DNA from: Methanospirillum hungatei JF-1
Lineage (GTDB): Archaea > Halobacteriota > Methanomicrobia > Methanomicrobiales > Methanospirillaceae
Assembly (NCBI RefSeq): GCF_000013445.1
Contig: NC_007796.1
Location: 1,524,936 to 1,588,935, forward strand
DNA: 64,000 nt
Direction: 5' to 3'
Of the stretch, positions 46,601 to 56,300 are shown in pieces. A program made the position numbers and the translations under genes. Positions within the stretch are counted from its first letter, which is position 1; every line of letters begins with the position of its first letter. Below the pieces are notes generated by a model, which worked only from the letters and a program-made list of their open reading frames with translations, was not told the DNA's origin and ran no database searches.

Positions 46601-48460
46601 ACGGTTCATCCCCATACACACGGGGAACTCTAATAACTCCAACTGTTTTAATATTGCTTCTACGGTTCATCCCCATACACACGGGGAACTCTTTGATCCG
46701 CTCCAGTGAGAAACCATAGAACTCGGTTCATCCCCATACACACGGGGAACTCTTTGATCCGCTCCAGTGAGAAACCATAGAACTCGGTTCATCCCCATAC
46801 ACACGGGGAACTCATAAGCTGAACAAACAATGTCAAGATTCATTGCGGTTCATCCCCATACACACGGGGAACTCAATTGCACCAGCACAGTATTTTGAAC
46901 TCATTTCGGTTCATCCCCATACACACGGGGAACTCGGTTGGATTAAAATCTCCTGTTGTTTATCTCTCGGTTCATCCCCATACACACGGGGAACTCTCAA
47001 ATTTCTTTAAGTGTTCTACTCCGGTTATCGGTTCATCCCCATACACACGGGGAACTCGCCGTTATCCCAAGTTCCATTCGCTTCATAATCGGTTCATCCC
47101 CATACACACGGGGAACTCGTTTTGATATTGAACTATCAGAGGATGGGTTACGGTTCATCCCCATACACACGGGGAACTCTCATTTACCGTAAAGACGATT
47201 GGTGCATTTAACGGTTCATCCCCATACACACGGGGAACTCATAAGCGCACGGCAGAACGGAAGCGCGAAGGGCGGTTCATCCCCATACACACGGGGAACT
47301 CTTTATTCGCGGCGATTACTATTTCAGATATTACGGTTCATCCCCATACACACGGGGAACTCGGGTGCATCCCGTGTTGAATTGAATACATAAACGGTTC
47401 ATCCCCATACACACGGGGAACTCTTGGTTGGTGAACTTGGTGCTATTGTCGGATACGGTTCATCCCCATACACACGGGGAACTCTTGGAGAATGGGTGCT
47501 ACTCTGTTTATAGGGGCGGTTCATCCCCATACACACGGGGAACTCGAATTCTTCGGCTCTCTGTTTTGCTGCGTTTGCGGTTCATCCCCATACACACGGG
47601 GAACTCCGATTATGTCCTGTGGGACTGTTTTTATTACATGGTTCATCCCCATACACACGGGGAACTCGCAGGAGTTGTGTTCATTGGCTGTCCATTAGGC
47701 GGTTCATCCCCATACACACGGGGAACTCATCAACCCTATATTCGACATTGGAGCACGTAACGGTTCATCCCCATACACACGGGGAACTCAGGAGATGTAT
47801 CGAACAAAGAGCATTGGATTGCGGTTCATCCCCATACACACGGGGAACTCATTAGTGGAAGACGTCCGGGCCTTTGCCGAAGCGGTTCATCCCCATACAC
47901 ACGGGGAACTCTGCAACCCGATGATAATCATTCACTACCTTTCCGGTTCATCCCCATACACACGGGGAACTCGTGGCTACAATCGTGTGATCTGCTCGCA
48001 CATTCGGTTCATCCCCATACACACGGGGAACTCGTAGTGATCACTCATCATCATCACCATAAGCACGGTTCATCCCCATACACACGGGGAACTCAACACA
48101 GAACCAACCATCCGGAAGTGCTGGTACGGTTCATCCCCATACACACGGGGAACTCTTACTGCCATTTCTTTCATCAGGGTTGGTGTGCGGTTCATCCCCA
48201 TACACACGGGGAACTCCAGGTTCGTGATCTTCTGACCGACCGGCATTCCGGTTCATCCCCATACACACGGGGAACTCCCGCATCAACCCATTCACACGTT
48301 TCGGCATGTCGGTTCATCCCCATACACACGGGGAACTCCAGGGACATCTCAAGAAGGGTAATCGTGGTGTCGGTTCATCCCCATACACACGGGGAACTCT
48401 ACACGTTTGTGGATGATGCAGTTATCCGGATCGGTTCATCCCCATACACACGGGGAACTC
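43611..48460 (-). CRISPR. Type I-E CRISPR array, 80 repeats
   Basis: 80 repeats of 29 nt and 79 spacers by direct count; spacers are 32 nt except two of 33 nt (before 45198 and 45321). On the transcribed minus strand the repeat starts GAGTTCCCCGTGTGTATGGG and ends GATGAACCG, the I-E type with a CCCC/GGGG hairpin. First base varies (T) in repeats at 45931, 46236, 46297 and 47639. Two spacers are each duplicated next to themselves (46570-46662 and 46692-46784). Leader is at the right, next to cas2. All long frames inside the array are by-products of the repeat. Confidence 0.99.
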
Positions 48461-48522
48461 TCTTCCCTTTTTCTCCTCTTGGAGGAAACGCCCTTCCTCC
48501 GGATGCCCATATCAGGTGAACA
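48461..48522 (-). promoter_or_regulatory. CRISPR leader with a 7-bp hairpin
   Basis: 62 bp between the cas2 stop and the first repeat. GGAGGAA (48481-48487) and TTCCTCC (48494-48500) form a perfect inverted repeat with a 6-nt loop, about 20 bp from the repeat. The repeat-proximal part on the minus strand is purine-rich (AAGAGGAGAAAAAGGGAAGA). The hairpin could end cas transcription or mark the leader for Cas1-Cas2. Confidence 0.55.
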
Positions 48523-48822
<300 letters not shown>

Positions 48823-49722
48823 TCATCCCTCCTCATCAACAGGAATCGCCGGTGGAACAACCCAGTCAGGAGGAGCAGGCGCAGAAATGCCACCAGCTGT
48901 CAGCACCTCCTCAATCGTTGGAATAATCCTCTTGAGGAGTTGTGTTTCCCGGAATAAATCGCGGCAGGCATACCTGACCTCACGCTCAGGCTCCCTGGGA
49001 TTTAATGCAGCCGTTTTAAACGCTGCAGGGACAACCGTTTCAAATTTGAAAAGGTCTGCAATATCATACACAAAAGAAAGCGGCTTTCCCGTATGTAAGA
49101 ACCCGATAGAAGGAGAATACCCTGCAGCAAGAACAGCAGCCTCACAAATCCCATATAAACTGGCGGTTGCTGCACTAAGACATCTATTCGGAAGATCAGC
49201 ACTCCCCCAGGAATGAGGATCATATCGCCTGCCATTCCAGATGACACCAGTATCTCTTGCAATCTTACGATACCCTTCCCTGACACGAACCCCTTCAAGT
49301 CCCCGTAACTGTTCAACAGAATATGCATCAGAAAAATCCTCTCCAAACCGGAGAGAGAACATCTTCTTCACAACCTTTAGCCGTAATACCTCATCAAGAG
49401 CAAGACGTGCCTGGTACAAAAGACGATCTGATCGGGCACCCCCGGGATGACCAACAGAATAGAGACGAACACCACCCTCACCTACAAAAACAAGCAGACA
49501 ACCAACTTTCGATGCAAGAGAGACCGCTGCATGGGAAACCCGTGACCCAGGTTCCAGCATCAGCGATGCAAGGCCACCGACAGGAATCTGCATCCTGATC
49601 CCATTCGTATCAACCAGAACAAACGCACCATCAATAACATCCAATTCTCCCCTACCAAGAAATACCACCGAAGAACGCTCTTTTATCGGAATCGGCTTTA
49701 TATCGGGGAGAGTAGGAGTCAT
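48823..49722 (-). CDS. cas1: Cas1 (type I-E)
   Basis: 299 aa. Metal-binding residues of the integrase are visible: Glu in YGICEAAVLAAGYSPSIG, His in FLHTGKPLSF, and Asp in YDIADLFKFE. N-terminal beta domain starts PIKERSSVVFLGRGELDVID. Inserts new spacers at the leader-proximal repeat together with Cas2. Starts 4 bp inside the end of cas6e (ATGA overlap), so translation is coupled. Confidence 0.97.
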   Translation of the reverse strand: MTPTLPDIKPIPIKERSSVVFLGRGELDVIDGAFVLVDTNGIRMQIPVGGLASLMLEPGSRVSHAAVSLASKVGCLLVFVGEGGVRLYSVGHPGGARSDRLLYQARLALDEVLRLKVVKKMFSLRFGEDFSDAYSVEQLRGLEGVRVREGYRKIARDTGVIWNGRRYDPHSWGSADLPNRCLSAATASLYGICEAAVLAAGYSPSIGFLHTGKPLSFVYDIADLFKFETVVPAAFKTAALNPREPEREVRYACRDLFRETQLLKRIIPTIEEVLTAGGISAPAPPDWVVPPAIPVDEEG

Positions 49723-50405
49723 AATGCTGCCCGTTTCACCATCATGAGCCCACAGCCAAACCCTTTTGCCGGCCCAAGCCCATTACAGATCATCTGGAGA
49801 AACAAGTCAGGATCAGTAACCCGAAGAACACCATCGCAATCCACAACACTAATGGATATGGTATTTTTTTTCCTGCCCTGGGAAAACTGCATCTTTCGGT
49901 ATCCCCCTGCAATAACTCTATCCTCATATAAGGAAAAACCTCCTTTTTCACTACGCTGACGAAGCCAGCGGACAGACTCCTGCTGAACCAGATCACTCAT
50001 TGAAAAAGATGAATTTGCCTCATTAAGTCTTCTTTTTGCATCCATGATAACATCATGACGGTGACGAATCCGTTTTCTATCTGGATCAGGCTCAGTCTTT
50101 GTCACAACAGGATTTACACGGATTCGAAAATTCAGCAGATCATCTTTCTGGAGAACCGGATGAAATGGCTTTGAAAGAATATTCCACACATTTCCTTCGT
50201 AAACCGGCTTCCTGGCTGAGAGCAAATAAACTACAGGATCCCTTCCGGTTAACTCCGCACGATATAAAAAATCTCTCTTTCTATCAGGATGGTCTGCAAA
50301 AAGATCCCAGATCACTTCATGCACCTGATACGGCCCTGTCACAAGATCTCGAAACCGACCTGAAATTGCAGCTTCTCTATCCAGTGTCATTTTAGAAAAA
50401 AACAT
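49719..50405 (-). CDS. cas6e: Cas6e, crRNA endonuclease (CasE)
   Basis: 228 aa from the ATG at 50405, with GAGGTG 5 nt upstream; a GTG at 50411 overlaps the cas5 stop. Two ferredoxin-like folds; MFFSKMTLDREAAISGRFRD start, ENSYQVHEVIWDLFADH-like region (here GPYQVHEVIWDLFADH with the family His), and the C-terminal glycine-rich loop GLGPAKGFGCGLMMV. Cuts the repeat hairpin and stays on the crRNA 3' end in Cascade. Confidence 0.95.
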   Translation of the reverse strand: MFFSKMTLDREAAISGRFRDLVTGPYQVHEVIWDLFADHPDRKRDFLYRAELTGRDPVVYLLSARKPVYEGNVWNILSKPFHPVLQKDDLLNFRIRVNPVVTKTEPDPDRKRIRHRHDVIMDAKRRLNEANSSFSMSDLVQQESVRWLRQRSEKGGFSLYEDRVIAGGYRKMQFSQGRKKNTISISVVDCDGVLRVTDPDLFLQMICNGLGPAKGFGCGLMMVKRAAL

Positions 50406-50407
50406 TA

Positions 50408-51145
50408 TCACACCTCGGAAACAGAAATACGAGCATAATATTCATTACGGTCAGAAAACTGCCACCTCGACCGGGATAATATATTATCACGCCTCTTCAT
50501 CACCATCACCGGGTCATCAAATCCGATATCAATACCATCCTCAAAATAGAGAGACACCCGATCCGGTACTCTGAAACCATTGAGGAGATCAAACCCCTCG
50601 ATATGCTGAACCAGGGCTGACTTCAATGAATCAGCCTGTATGACCCGTGCATGAACAGGAAGGGCAGGAGGGCAGGATTTTCTCCCCAGATACAAACAAA
50701 AAACAGGATTTCGAAACGATGCTGCAATCTCCTCAAGAGAGAACTGAGCTGACTCAGCATCACGGATCCATACACAGGCAACAGAAACATGATCACACAG
50801 GTACTCCCTACGAGAAAGAATTGTTTCCGAATCCCCAAGATTCATCTCATCCCTCCTGGTCATCACATGATTCATTTTCTTCAAAGAAGATGAGTGGACT
50901 GACTGAATGGTATGAAAATCCTGAATCATTATGCCAGGTTGCAGGACCATCACCGAGAACCCATATCCGGCCTGGAGTCTGTTCTGGGCTTCTTCATCAT
51001 CCCGACGAATACCAAGGGCTGCAGCAACCATTCCAAGAACCGCTGACCGGGACGGTCTTGACCATGAAGACCGCATTTCACCCACTGCAATCCCCCCATA
51101 CCCGGCCATCGGTCCGTAGAGATTAATGAGACAAAACTTCGTCAT
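50408..51145 (-). CDS. cas5e: Cas5e (CasD)
   Basis: 245 aa. MTKFCLINLYGPMAGYGGIA then RPSRSAVLGMVAAALGIRRD, the classic N-terminal ferredoxin-fold and Gly-rich helix of Cas5. Caps the 5' handle of the crRNA. Four-base ATGA overlap with cas7. Confidence 0.95.
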   Translation of the reverse strand: MTKFCLINLYGPMAGYGGIAVGEMRSSWSRPSRSAVLGMVAAALGIRRDDEEAQNRLQAGYGFSVMVLQPGIMIQDFHTIQSVHSSSLKKMNHVMTRRDEMNLGDSETILSRREYLCDHVSVACVWIRDAESAQFSLEEIAASFRNPVFCLYLGRKSCPPALPVHARVIQADSLKSALVQHIEGFDLLNGFRVPDRVSLYFEDGIDIGFDDPVMVMKRRDNILSRSRWQFSDRNEYYARISVSEV

Positions 51146-52290
51146 GACTCTAACACAAATGAGATAATATCAGTCAGACTCCCTGTTCCATCAATAACAT
51201 TCATGGATCTGGACGATTGCTTAAAAGAAGTCCCATATGCATTATCCATCCTATCCCGAAGACCCTCAAGATTTTTCACAGCATCTCCGTAGATATCCTT
51301 CCCCGAAACGGGTTTGAAAAAGGCGGCTGCAAGAGAACGCGGCTGCTCTGTACCCTTTTCAACAAGCAGATATGACGCATATGACCGTGATGCAAAACTA
51401 TTCTGTTTCCCTGATGGGCTAACCATGGAAGCGGCACGAATAAGAGCCTCAATTGCCCGGTTCGAAAGTTCATTATCACCTTGAAGATTTTCTTTCAATA
51501 AATCACGGTTAATACAGATATAGGTATAAAAAAGACCTGCACCAAACTCTGCTTCACCAATATGCCCTGCTCCGGCAGTATCATCAAGCTGATTGAGATC
51601 ATCAACTGCTGTAAAATAGTCATCTTCAACCGGCGTGTCATGCACCGTTATAGCATGGGAAACCTGAACTGCTGCCTCAGTATTATATGCTGCATTATCT
51701 GCAAGCATACGTCCGAATAAAGCAATATCAACAGCTTTATGATCGGATCGAAGTCGAATACAATCATCATCTGATACTTTTTCACCACCAGAAATCCGAC
51801 CAAGAAGATCATCAATTCCAGCAATCTCTTCCGGACTATAATGAACCATCTGCTTATGGGAGAGAGGATTTTTATTACTCTTTTCATCTGTTTTTTCAGA
51901 TTTCTTATCTGAATCCTTCTCTTTTCCTCCCTCGATCTTCCCAAAATGAGAACTTATCTTTACCGCCCACTCATGAGCTTTCTTCTCATCTTTTATCCTC
52001 TCCCTCGTCACTCCAGACTCTTTTCCCTCAAGGATATCGGATAATAACCTCCCCTCCACCAGAGCTTTTTTAATTTTCACCCCCATATCCCTGGTTCGGA
52101 TACCAATAGCCCCTTTAAGTGCATCTGAAAATGCCTCTGATGTCCGCCATGATCTTTTCAGACTTTGCGACGATACACGAATACGCTGTGTTCCTCCCAC
52201 CGTGGCAGTTTTGGGTCTCCCAAGATCGTCACGATTCAGATTGGATGGCGGATACGATGCAAGCATATGGATCTGGATAAATTCACTCAT
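51142..52290 (-). CDS. cas7e: Cas7e (CasC), Cascade backbone
   Basis: 382 aa from the ATG at 52290 with GGAGG upstream; the frame reaches 52344 inside cas11. MSEFIQIHMLASYPPSNLNR, GRPKTATVGGTQRIRVSSQS and LKRSWRTS are the conserved start of CasC. The loop between about 140 and 165 is a Lys/Asp/Glu-rich low-complexity insert (EGGKEKDSDKKSEKTDEKSN). Six copies form the crRNA-binding filament. Ends in the cas5 start. Confidence 0.96.
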   Translation of the reverse strand: MSEFIQIHMLASYPPSNLNRDDLGRPKTATVGGTQRIRVSSQSLKRSWRTSEAFSDALKGAIGIRTRDMGVKIKKALVEGRLLSDILEGKESGVTRERIKDEKKAHEWAVKISSHFGKIEGGKEKDSDKKSEKTDEKSNKNPLSHKQMVHYSPEEIAGIDDLLGRISGGEKVSDDDCIRLRSDHKAVDIALFGRMLADNAAYNTEAAVQVSHAITVHDTPVEDDYFTAVDDLNQLDDTAGAGHIGEAEFGAGLFYTYICINRDLLKENLQGDNELSNRAIEALIRAASMVSPSGKQNSFASRSYASYLLVEKGTEQPRSLAAAFFKPVSGKDIYGDAVKNLEGLRDRMDNAYGTSFKQSSRSMNVIDGTGSLTDIISFVLES

Positions 52291-52807
52291 TCTTTTTTCC
52301 TCCTTGATTTCCTTCAGACTGTAATACTTTTTCAAAATACTCAAATGTCATCTCTTTTCTGGATTTTTCATTCCAGAAGTACAATTTTCTGACCACATCA
52401 TCAATATTCACCGTCCCATTCAGCATCCGTATGATCCTTGTCACAGGAAGAAAGAGATCGGGATATGATTCACACCGAATAAGTTTTCGAAATCTCGCTT
52501 CACTAACAGAGGGGGTCTGACCTATTCTGCTCTCACCCATCTGCTGAGCAAAAGTAACACCAGAAATGTCTTCTTTCACATGAGCAAGACTTACTGCAAT
52601 CAAAGCCAAAGCCTCTCTTCTCACCATTCCATGCGGTAAAAGACTCTGATAAAGCCTGTGAAAAGCCGGACAAAAAAACACTTCTGTAAGATCATGACAC
52701 CTCCGTAACTCAGCACTATCTCCACGGCTCTCAATCAATCCCTTCCACCAGGAGTGAAATTTCTCCCTGACAGGATCTGATTCAATAGATAGATATACAT
52801 CAGTCAT
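52283..52807 (-). CDS. cse2: Cas11e (Cse2/CasB), small Cascade subunit
   Basis: 174 aa. FHSWWKGLIESRGDSAELRR, CHDLTEVFFCPAFHRLYQSL and RFRKLIRCESYPDLFLPVTR follow the helical Cse2 pattern. Two copies stabilise the R-loop. Starts with a four-base overlap of the cas8e stop. Confidence 0.94.
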   Translation of the reverse strand: MTDVYLSIESDPVREKFHSWWKGLIESRGDSAELRRCHDLTEVFFCPAFHRLYQSLLPHGMVRREALALIAVSLAHVKEDISGVTFAQQMGESRIGQTPSVSEARFRKLIRCESYPDLFLPVTRIIRMLNGTVNIDDVVRKLYFWNEKSRKEMTFEYFEKVLQSEGNQGGKKNE

Positions 52808-54402
52808 AGCTTTTTCTCCTCCATTGAGTCCTTCATGAGAAGACCCAGTAATGAAATAACTTTTTTCGTGTTCTCTCCGGTAAATTTTTTAAATTTGATT
52901 CGGGCATCGATAACACTCTTAGGATCATTCAGATCGCTGATGAGTGAAACCTGGGTATAATAATCAAATAACAAAACAGAATGACCAACTAACATACGAT
53001 ACCATTCACGCTTTATTTGATCTATCTGCTCCACATTTCCCAAAGAGAAAAAAAGTCTATCAAGTGTAGCATAGAACAATTCCTCAGTCTCATTCCAAAA
53101 TCGGGATCTTAAATCAACAGGTTCTTTTCCTTTATTACCATGTCCTGAAATTGCGTCCTTTATTGAGCCGGCAAGAGACTGCAACACATATTCTGCTGTA
53201 AATATAAGATTTGAAACAATATTTTCAAATAATTCTCTCTTTTTCTCATCATCCAGCAGGTAGATTGGCATCCGGCTTTCATACCAGCATCTGGCTTTTG
53301 CATTATCCATATCATATCCAAATGACCATAACCTAACCTTTTTAAATGATTTCCGCTTTAAACGAATAATATTATTCTGAAAATTTGTTACAGTTCTGGA
53401 AACCTTGATATTCCTTGACGAATCCGGAATAATCAGACCCATAAAATTTCGATACGTAATACCCCCGGGTTGAAGATGAATTGGGCGATAAACTTCTTTA
53501 TCCAGGTAATAAGGAGTAAGTGTGTGATTGTCCCAGGTTTCGTCATAATCAACTCCATGAGGTTTCGTATGATATGTCAACACGGTTGCTGAAGATGCAA
53601 GACCACATACATCACAGGCCCCTACCGGCTTGTCCTCAAAATCAAGTAATATCCGTCTTCCCATCCCCCAGAACATCTGTAAAGGATTAACATCGATCAC
53701 GCCAGTTTTTTCCTTTTTATCACTCAGGCGAATCTTCCCAAACCAGGGAAAGATCATATCCATACTCTTTTTTTGTTTTGCTATCGCATCTCCAAAAAAT
53801 TTTATTGAAGGAATAATATTCAGCCATACCGTCTCCCACAATGTCTCCCCCAAGATTACAGACGTTAATGGCCCCCCACCTCGTAAACCTGTTTTATGCC
53901 CAGCTCCACCACCTGGTCCATTAACCTGAAGAGTAAATAAAGCCATAGCAGCACAAGAGGGACACATCTGCTTTACAGTATCGCGTTTAACAAAAAAATC
54001 AGTATTTTTCTTGACCGTATTCTCCCCAGGCATTTCAATAAGAAGACCGTCAACTGAATTTTTCTTCTCATCACCAATACTGATATCTTGCATAAATCTG
54101 GGGCCTTTACCATCCAGAGAGAAGGCATCCTGAATCTGCTTGAAGTGTCCCTTCAATACATCTGAAGGAATTACATTATCTAACCGGTCAGTCCATTCTT
54201 TATCCGATTCAGGAGGACAGACAGTCTGAATTAATCCTATCAGAAACTGAATAAGAGCTCCATTAAAATCTGGACGTGAAGCATTAAGTTCTATCACCGG
54301 ATTTGTATCATAATCCGAGGTAATCTGATGCGGAGCGATAAGACCGGAATCACCGTTTTTTCTCACAACCGGAATCCAGGCATCATGTAATAGATGGATC
54401 AT
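52804..54402 (-). CDS. cas8e: Cas8e (Cse1/CasA), large Cascade subunit
   Basis: 532 aa. MIHLLHDAWIPVVRKNGDSG start, then a zinc-ribbon pair CPSCAAMALF and GACDVCGLAS, and the NGPGGGAGHKTGLRGGGPLT loop typical of Cse1. C-terminal four-helix bundle ends SLLGLLMKDSMEEKKL. Recognises the PAM and recruits Cas3. 44 bp after the cas3 stop. Confidence 0.95.
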   Translation of the reverse strand: MIHLLHDAWIPVVRKNGDSGLIAPHQITSDYDTNPVIELNASRPDFNGALIQFLIGLIQTVCPPESDKEWTDRLDNVIPSDVLKGHFKQIQDAFSLDGKGPRFMQDISIGDEKKNSVDGLLIEMPGENTVKKNTDFFVKRDTVKQMCPSCAAMALFTLQVNGPGGGAGHKTGLRGGGPLTSVILGETLWETVWLNIIPSIKFFGDAIAKQKKSMDMIFPWFGKIRLSDKKEKTGVIDVNPLQMFWGMGRRILLDFEDKPVGACDVCGLASSATVLTYHTKPHGVDYDETWDNHTLTPYYLDKEVYRPIHLQPGGITYRNFMGLIIPDSSRNIKVSRTVTNFQNNIIRLKRKSFKKVRLWSFGYDMDNAKARCWYESRMPIYLLDDEKKRELFENIVSNLIFTAEYVLQSLAGSIKDAISGHGNKGKEPVDLRSRFWNETEELFYATLDRLFFSLGNVEQIDQIKREWYRMLVGHSVLLFDYYTQVSLISDLNDPKSVIDARIKFKKFTGENTKKVISLLGLLMKDSMEEKKL

Positions 54403-54446
54403 ATCTGAACCTCATAAAATAATAAGTCTGATTATTATGTTAATCA

Positions 54447-56213
54447 CTAACCACCATAAACGTTACTATCTGAACGTATTATCATACCCTTCTTTAAGTC
54501 ATACTCAATTATCATCTGCTGCCCATTTGAATGAATCACGGGACAATAATAATAGTCATCGATTGGAATTAAAGGAATAATTCTATCTTTTTTCCCTCCA
54601 TCTGGTAAAATTGAACATAAACGATTCATCTCTGACTCAATCAAAGGGCTAACAGTAATCCTCACATCATATGTTCGTTGAGAAACAGTAATTCTGCTCA
54701 TATCAATAGAATTTCGATCCATATCTCTCCATAAGGATAAAACATTATTAACCGGATCCCACCTGCATAAAAGAACCTGAATCGTCGGATCTGCAAGACG
54801 TGTTTTATCTACATCATCCTCCCCCCATAGCCCGGAACCAAGTTCATATCCCGATGATATATTCAGTGCACGACTCCCCGCTAAACCTTCAGCCTTCCTG
54901 TCTTTATTTTCTGTCTCTTTATCCCGCTCAATTAATGCAGATGGTATATATGGAGGTAATTGAGGATCATACACAGATTCAATCAAAAATCGTGATCTAT
55001 CAGGAGTCCGGATCGAACCTTCACTTCGAAGCAGTTCTGCAGTCTTCCACAACAGACCATGATATGGGTATACATACCCTCCACCGGGAAATACCTCTGA
55101 ATACCATGAATCTTTCGGATTGTCATCAAAAGAGGGGGAATAAATCGCCAGTACCGGCTTGTCTCTCATCCCACGGCTATGACGATGCAACCGTCCTGCT
55201 CGCTGAATAACCAAATCAATGGGTGCCAGATCAGTAACCATTACATCAAAATCTATGTCAAGGGACTGTTCAACCACCTGAGTTGCAATCAACAAAACTC
55301 CTCTGCGATCTTCATCCAGACTCTGTGTCCCAAATTGAGTAAGCACTTCTCGCTCTCGTTCAAGACGATCTCCCATAGCAAAACGTGCATGGAACAATAG
55401 AATTTTCGACGCAACATCGCGGTCTTTCATCATCTTATATGCCGATATCGCATCAGATACGGTATTCCGAATCCAACAGGCACATTTTCCAGATAGTAAT
55501 TCTTTATTCAGGTACTCTGAAACTCCATCGATTGTATGAAAAAAAGTAACCTTAACATCGCGTTCAGTTCCAGGCCTGCATAAAAAAGGAATTTGTCTAC
55601 ATTCATGTGGATGAATATGAGTTATTAATGGATATTCATCTACAAAATCTAATGATGGAGCATATCCTGCTCCATTCGAAAAACCAGTGATGTACTCTTC
55701 CTTCTGATTTTTCGGAAGTGTAGCAGAGAGAAGAATCGCACTTCCGCCAAGAGCTGCATGAAAAGAGAGAAGGGAACGTAACAAACGATTCATAAACCGG
55801 TCATAAGCATGAACCTCATCAACAATAAGAATATTCCTGACAATACCAAACAAACGGAGAGACTGATGTTTGACAGGGAGCACTCCAATAAGCCCTTGAT
55901 CAATCGTTCCAACCCCAATGGATGCAAGAAGTGAAGATTTTTTATGATCTGCTAGCCATCTTGCACATACTGCCTCACCAGATTCCTCACCTTGAGGATG
56001 ATCCAATCCACATGAGAGATCATCAGACGGACCGATAGTCTGAAGAAAAGAATCTGACAAATGACGGGAACCATGAGCAAGAATCAGTGAGGGACGGTTT
56101 TCTCCCTGACAATATAACCGTTGATAACAGTCCTTCATCCGCTCATACATCGCATTCGCAGTCGCCATGGTTGGGAGACCCACATAAATACCTTCCCCAT
56201 ATCCATCATTCAT
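54447..56213 (-). CDS. Cas3 helicase part (588 codons from first ATG)
   Basis: SF2 motifs: II LIVDEVHAYDRFM, III ILLSATLPKNQKE, V GVLLIATQVVEQSLDIDFDV, VI VIQRAGRLHRHSRG, plus the Cas3 C-terminal domain. Motif Ia lies near GLPTMATANAMYERM. The first ATG (56213) is downstream of the P-loop, so a product from it would not bind ATP normally. Confidence 0.85.
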   Translation of the reverse strand: MNDGYGEGIYVGLPTMATANAMYERMKDCYQRLYCQGENRPSLILAHGSRHLSDSFLQTIGPSDDLSCGLDHPQGEESGEAVCARWLADHKKSSLLASIGVGTIDQGLIGVLPVKHQSLRLFGIVRNILIVDEVHAYDRFMNRLLRSLLSFHAALGGSAILLSATLPKNQKEEYITGFSNGAGYAPSLDFVDEYPLITHIHPHECRQIPFLCRPGTERDVKVTFFHTIDGVSEYLNKELLSGKCACWIRNTVSDAISAYKMMKDRDVASKILLFHARFAMGDRLEREREVLTQFGTQSLDEDRRGVLLIATQVVEQSLDIDFDVMVTDLAPIDLVIQRAGRLHRHSRGMRDKPVLAIYSPSFDDNPKDSWYSEVFPGGGYVYPYHGLLWKTAELLRSEGSIRTPDRSRFLIESVYDPQLPPYIPSALIERDKETENKDRKAEGLAGSRALNISSGYELGSGLWGEDDVDKTRLADPTIQVLLCRWDPVNNVLSLWRDMDRNSIDMSRITVSQRTYDVRITVSPLIESEMNRLCSILPDGGKKDRIIPLIPIDDYYYCPVIHSNGQQMIIEYDLKKGMIIRSDSNVYGG

Positions 56214-56300
56214 TAAACGGTGAGCAAGAGTGACTGCAGCCTCAGTCTTCCCTCCTCCGGTTGATTCTTCAATAATAAACAGATGAGGTCCGGCCCCTAA

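Noticed and set aside
43480..48519. Many overlapping frames with HPHTHGEL, GSSPYTRGT and RFIPIHTGNS repeats
   Set aside because: These are translations of the CRISPR repeat in three frames; the repeat has no stop codon in those frames.
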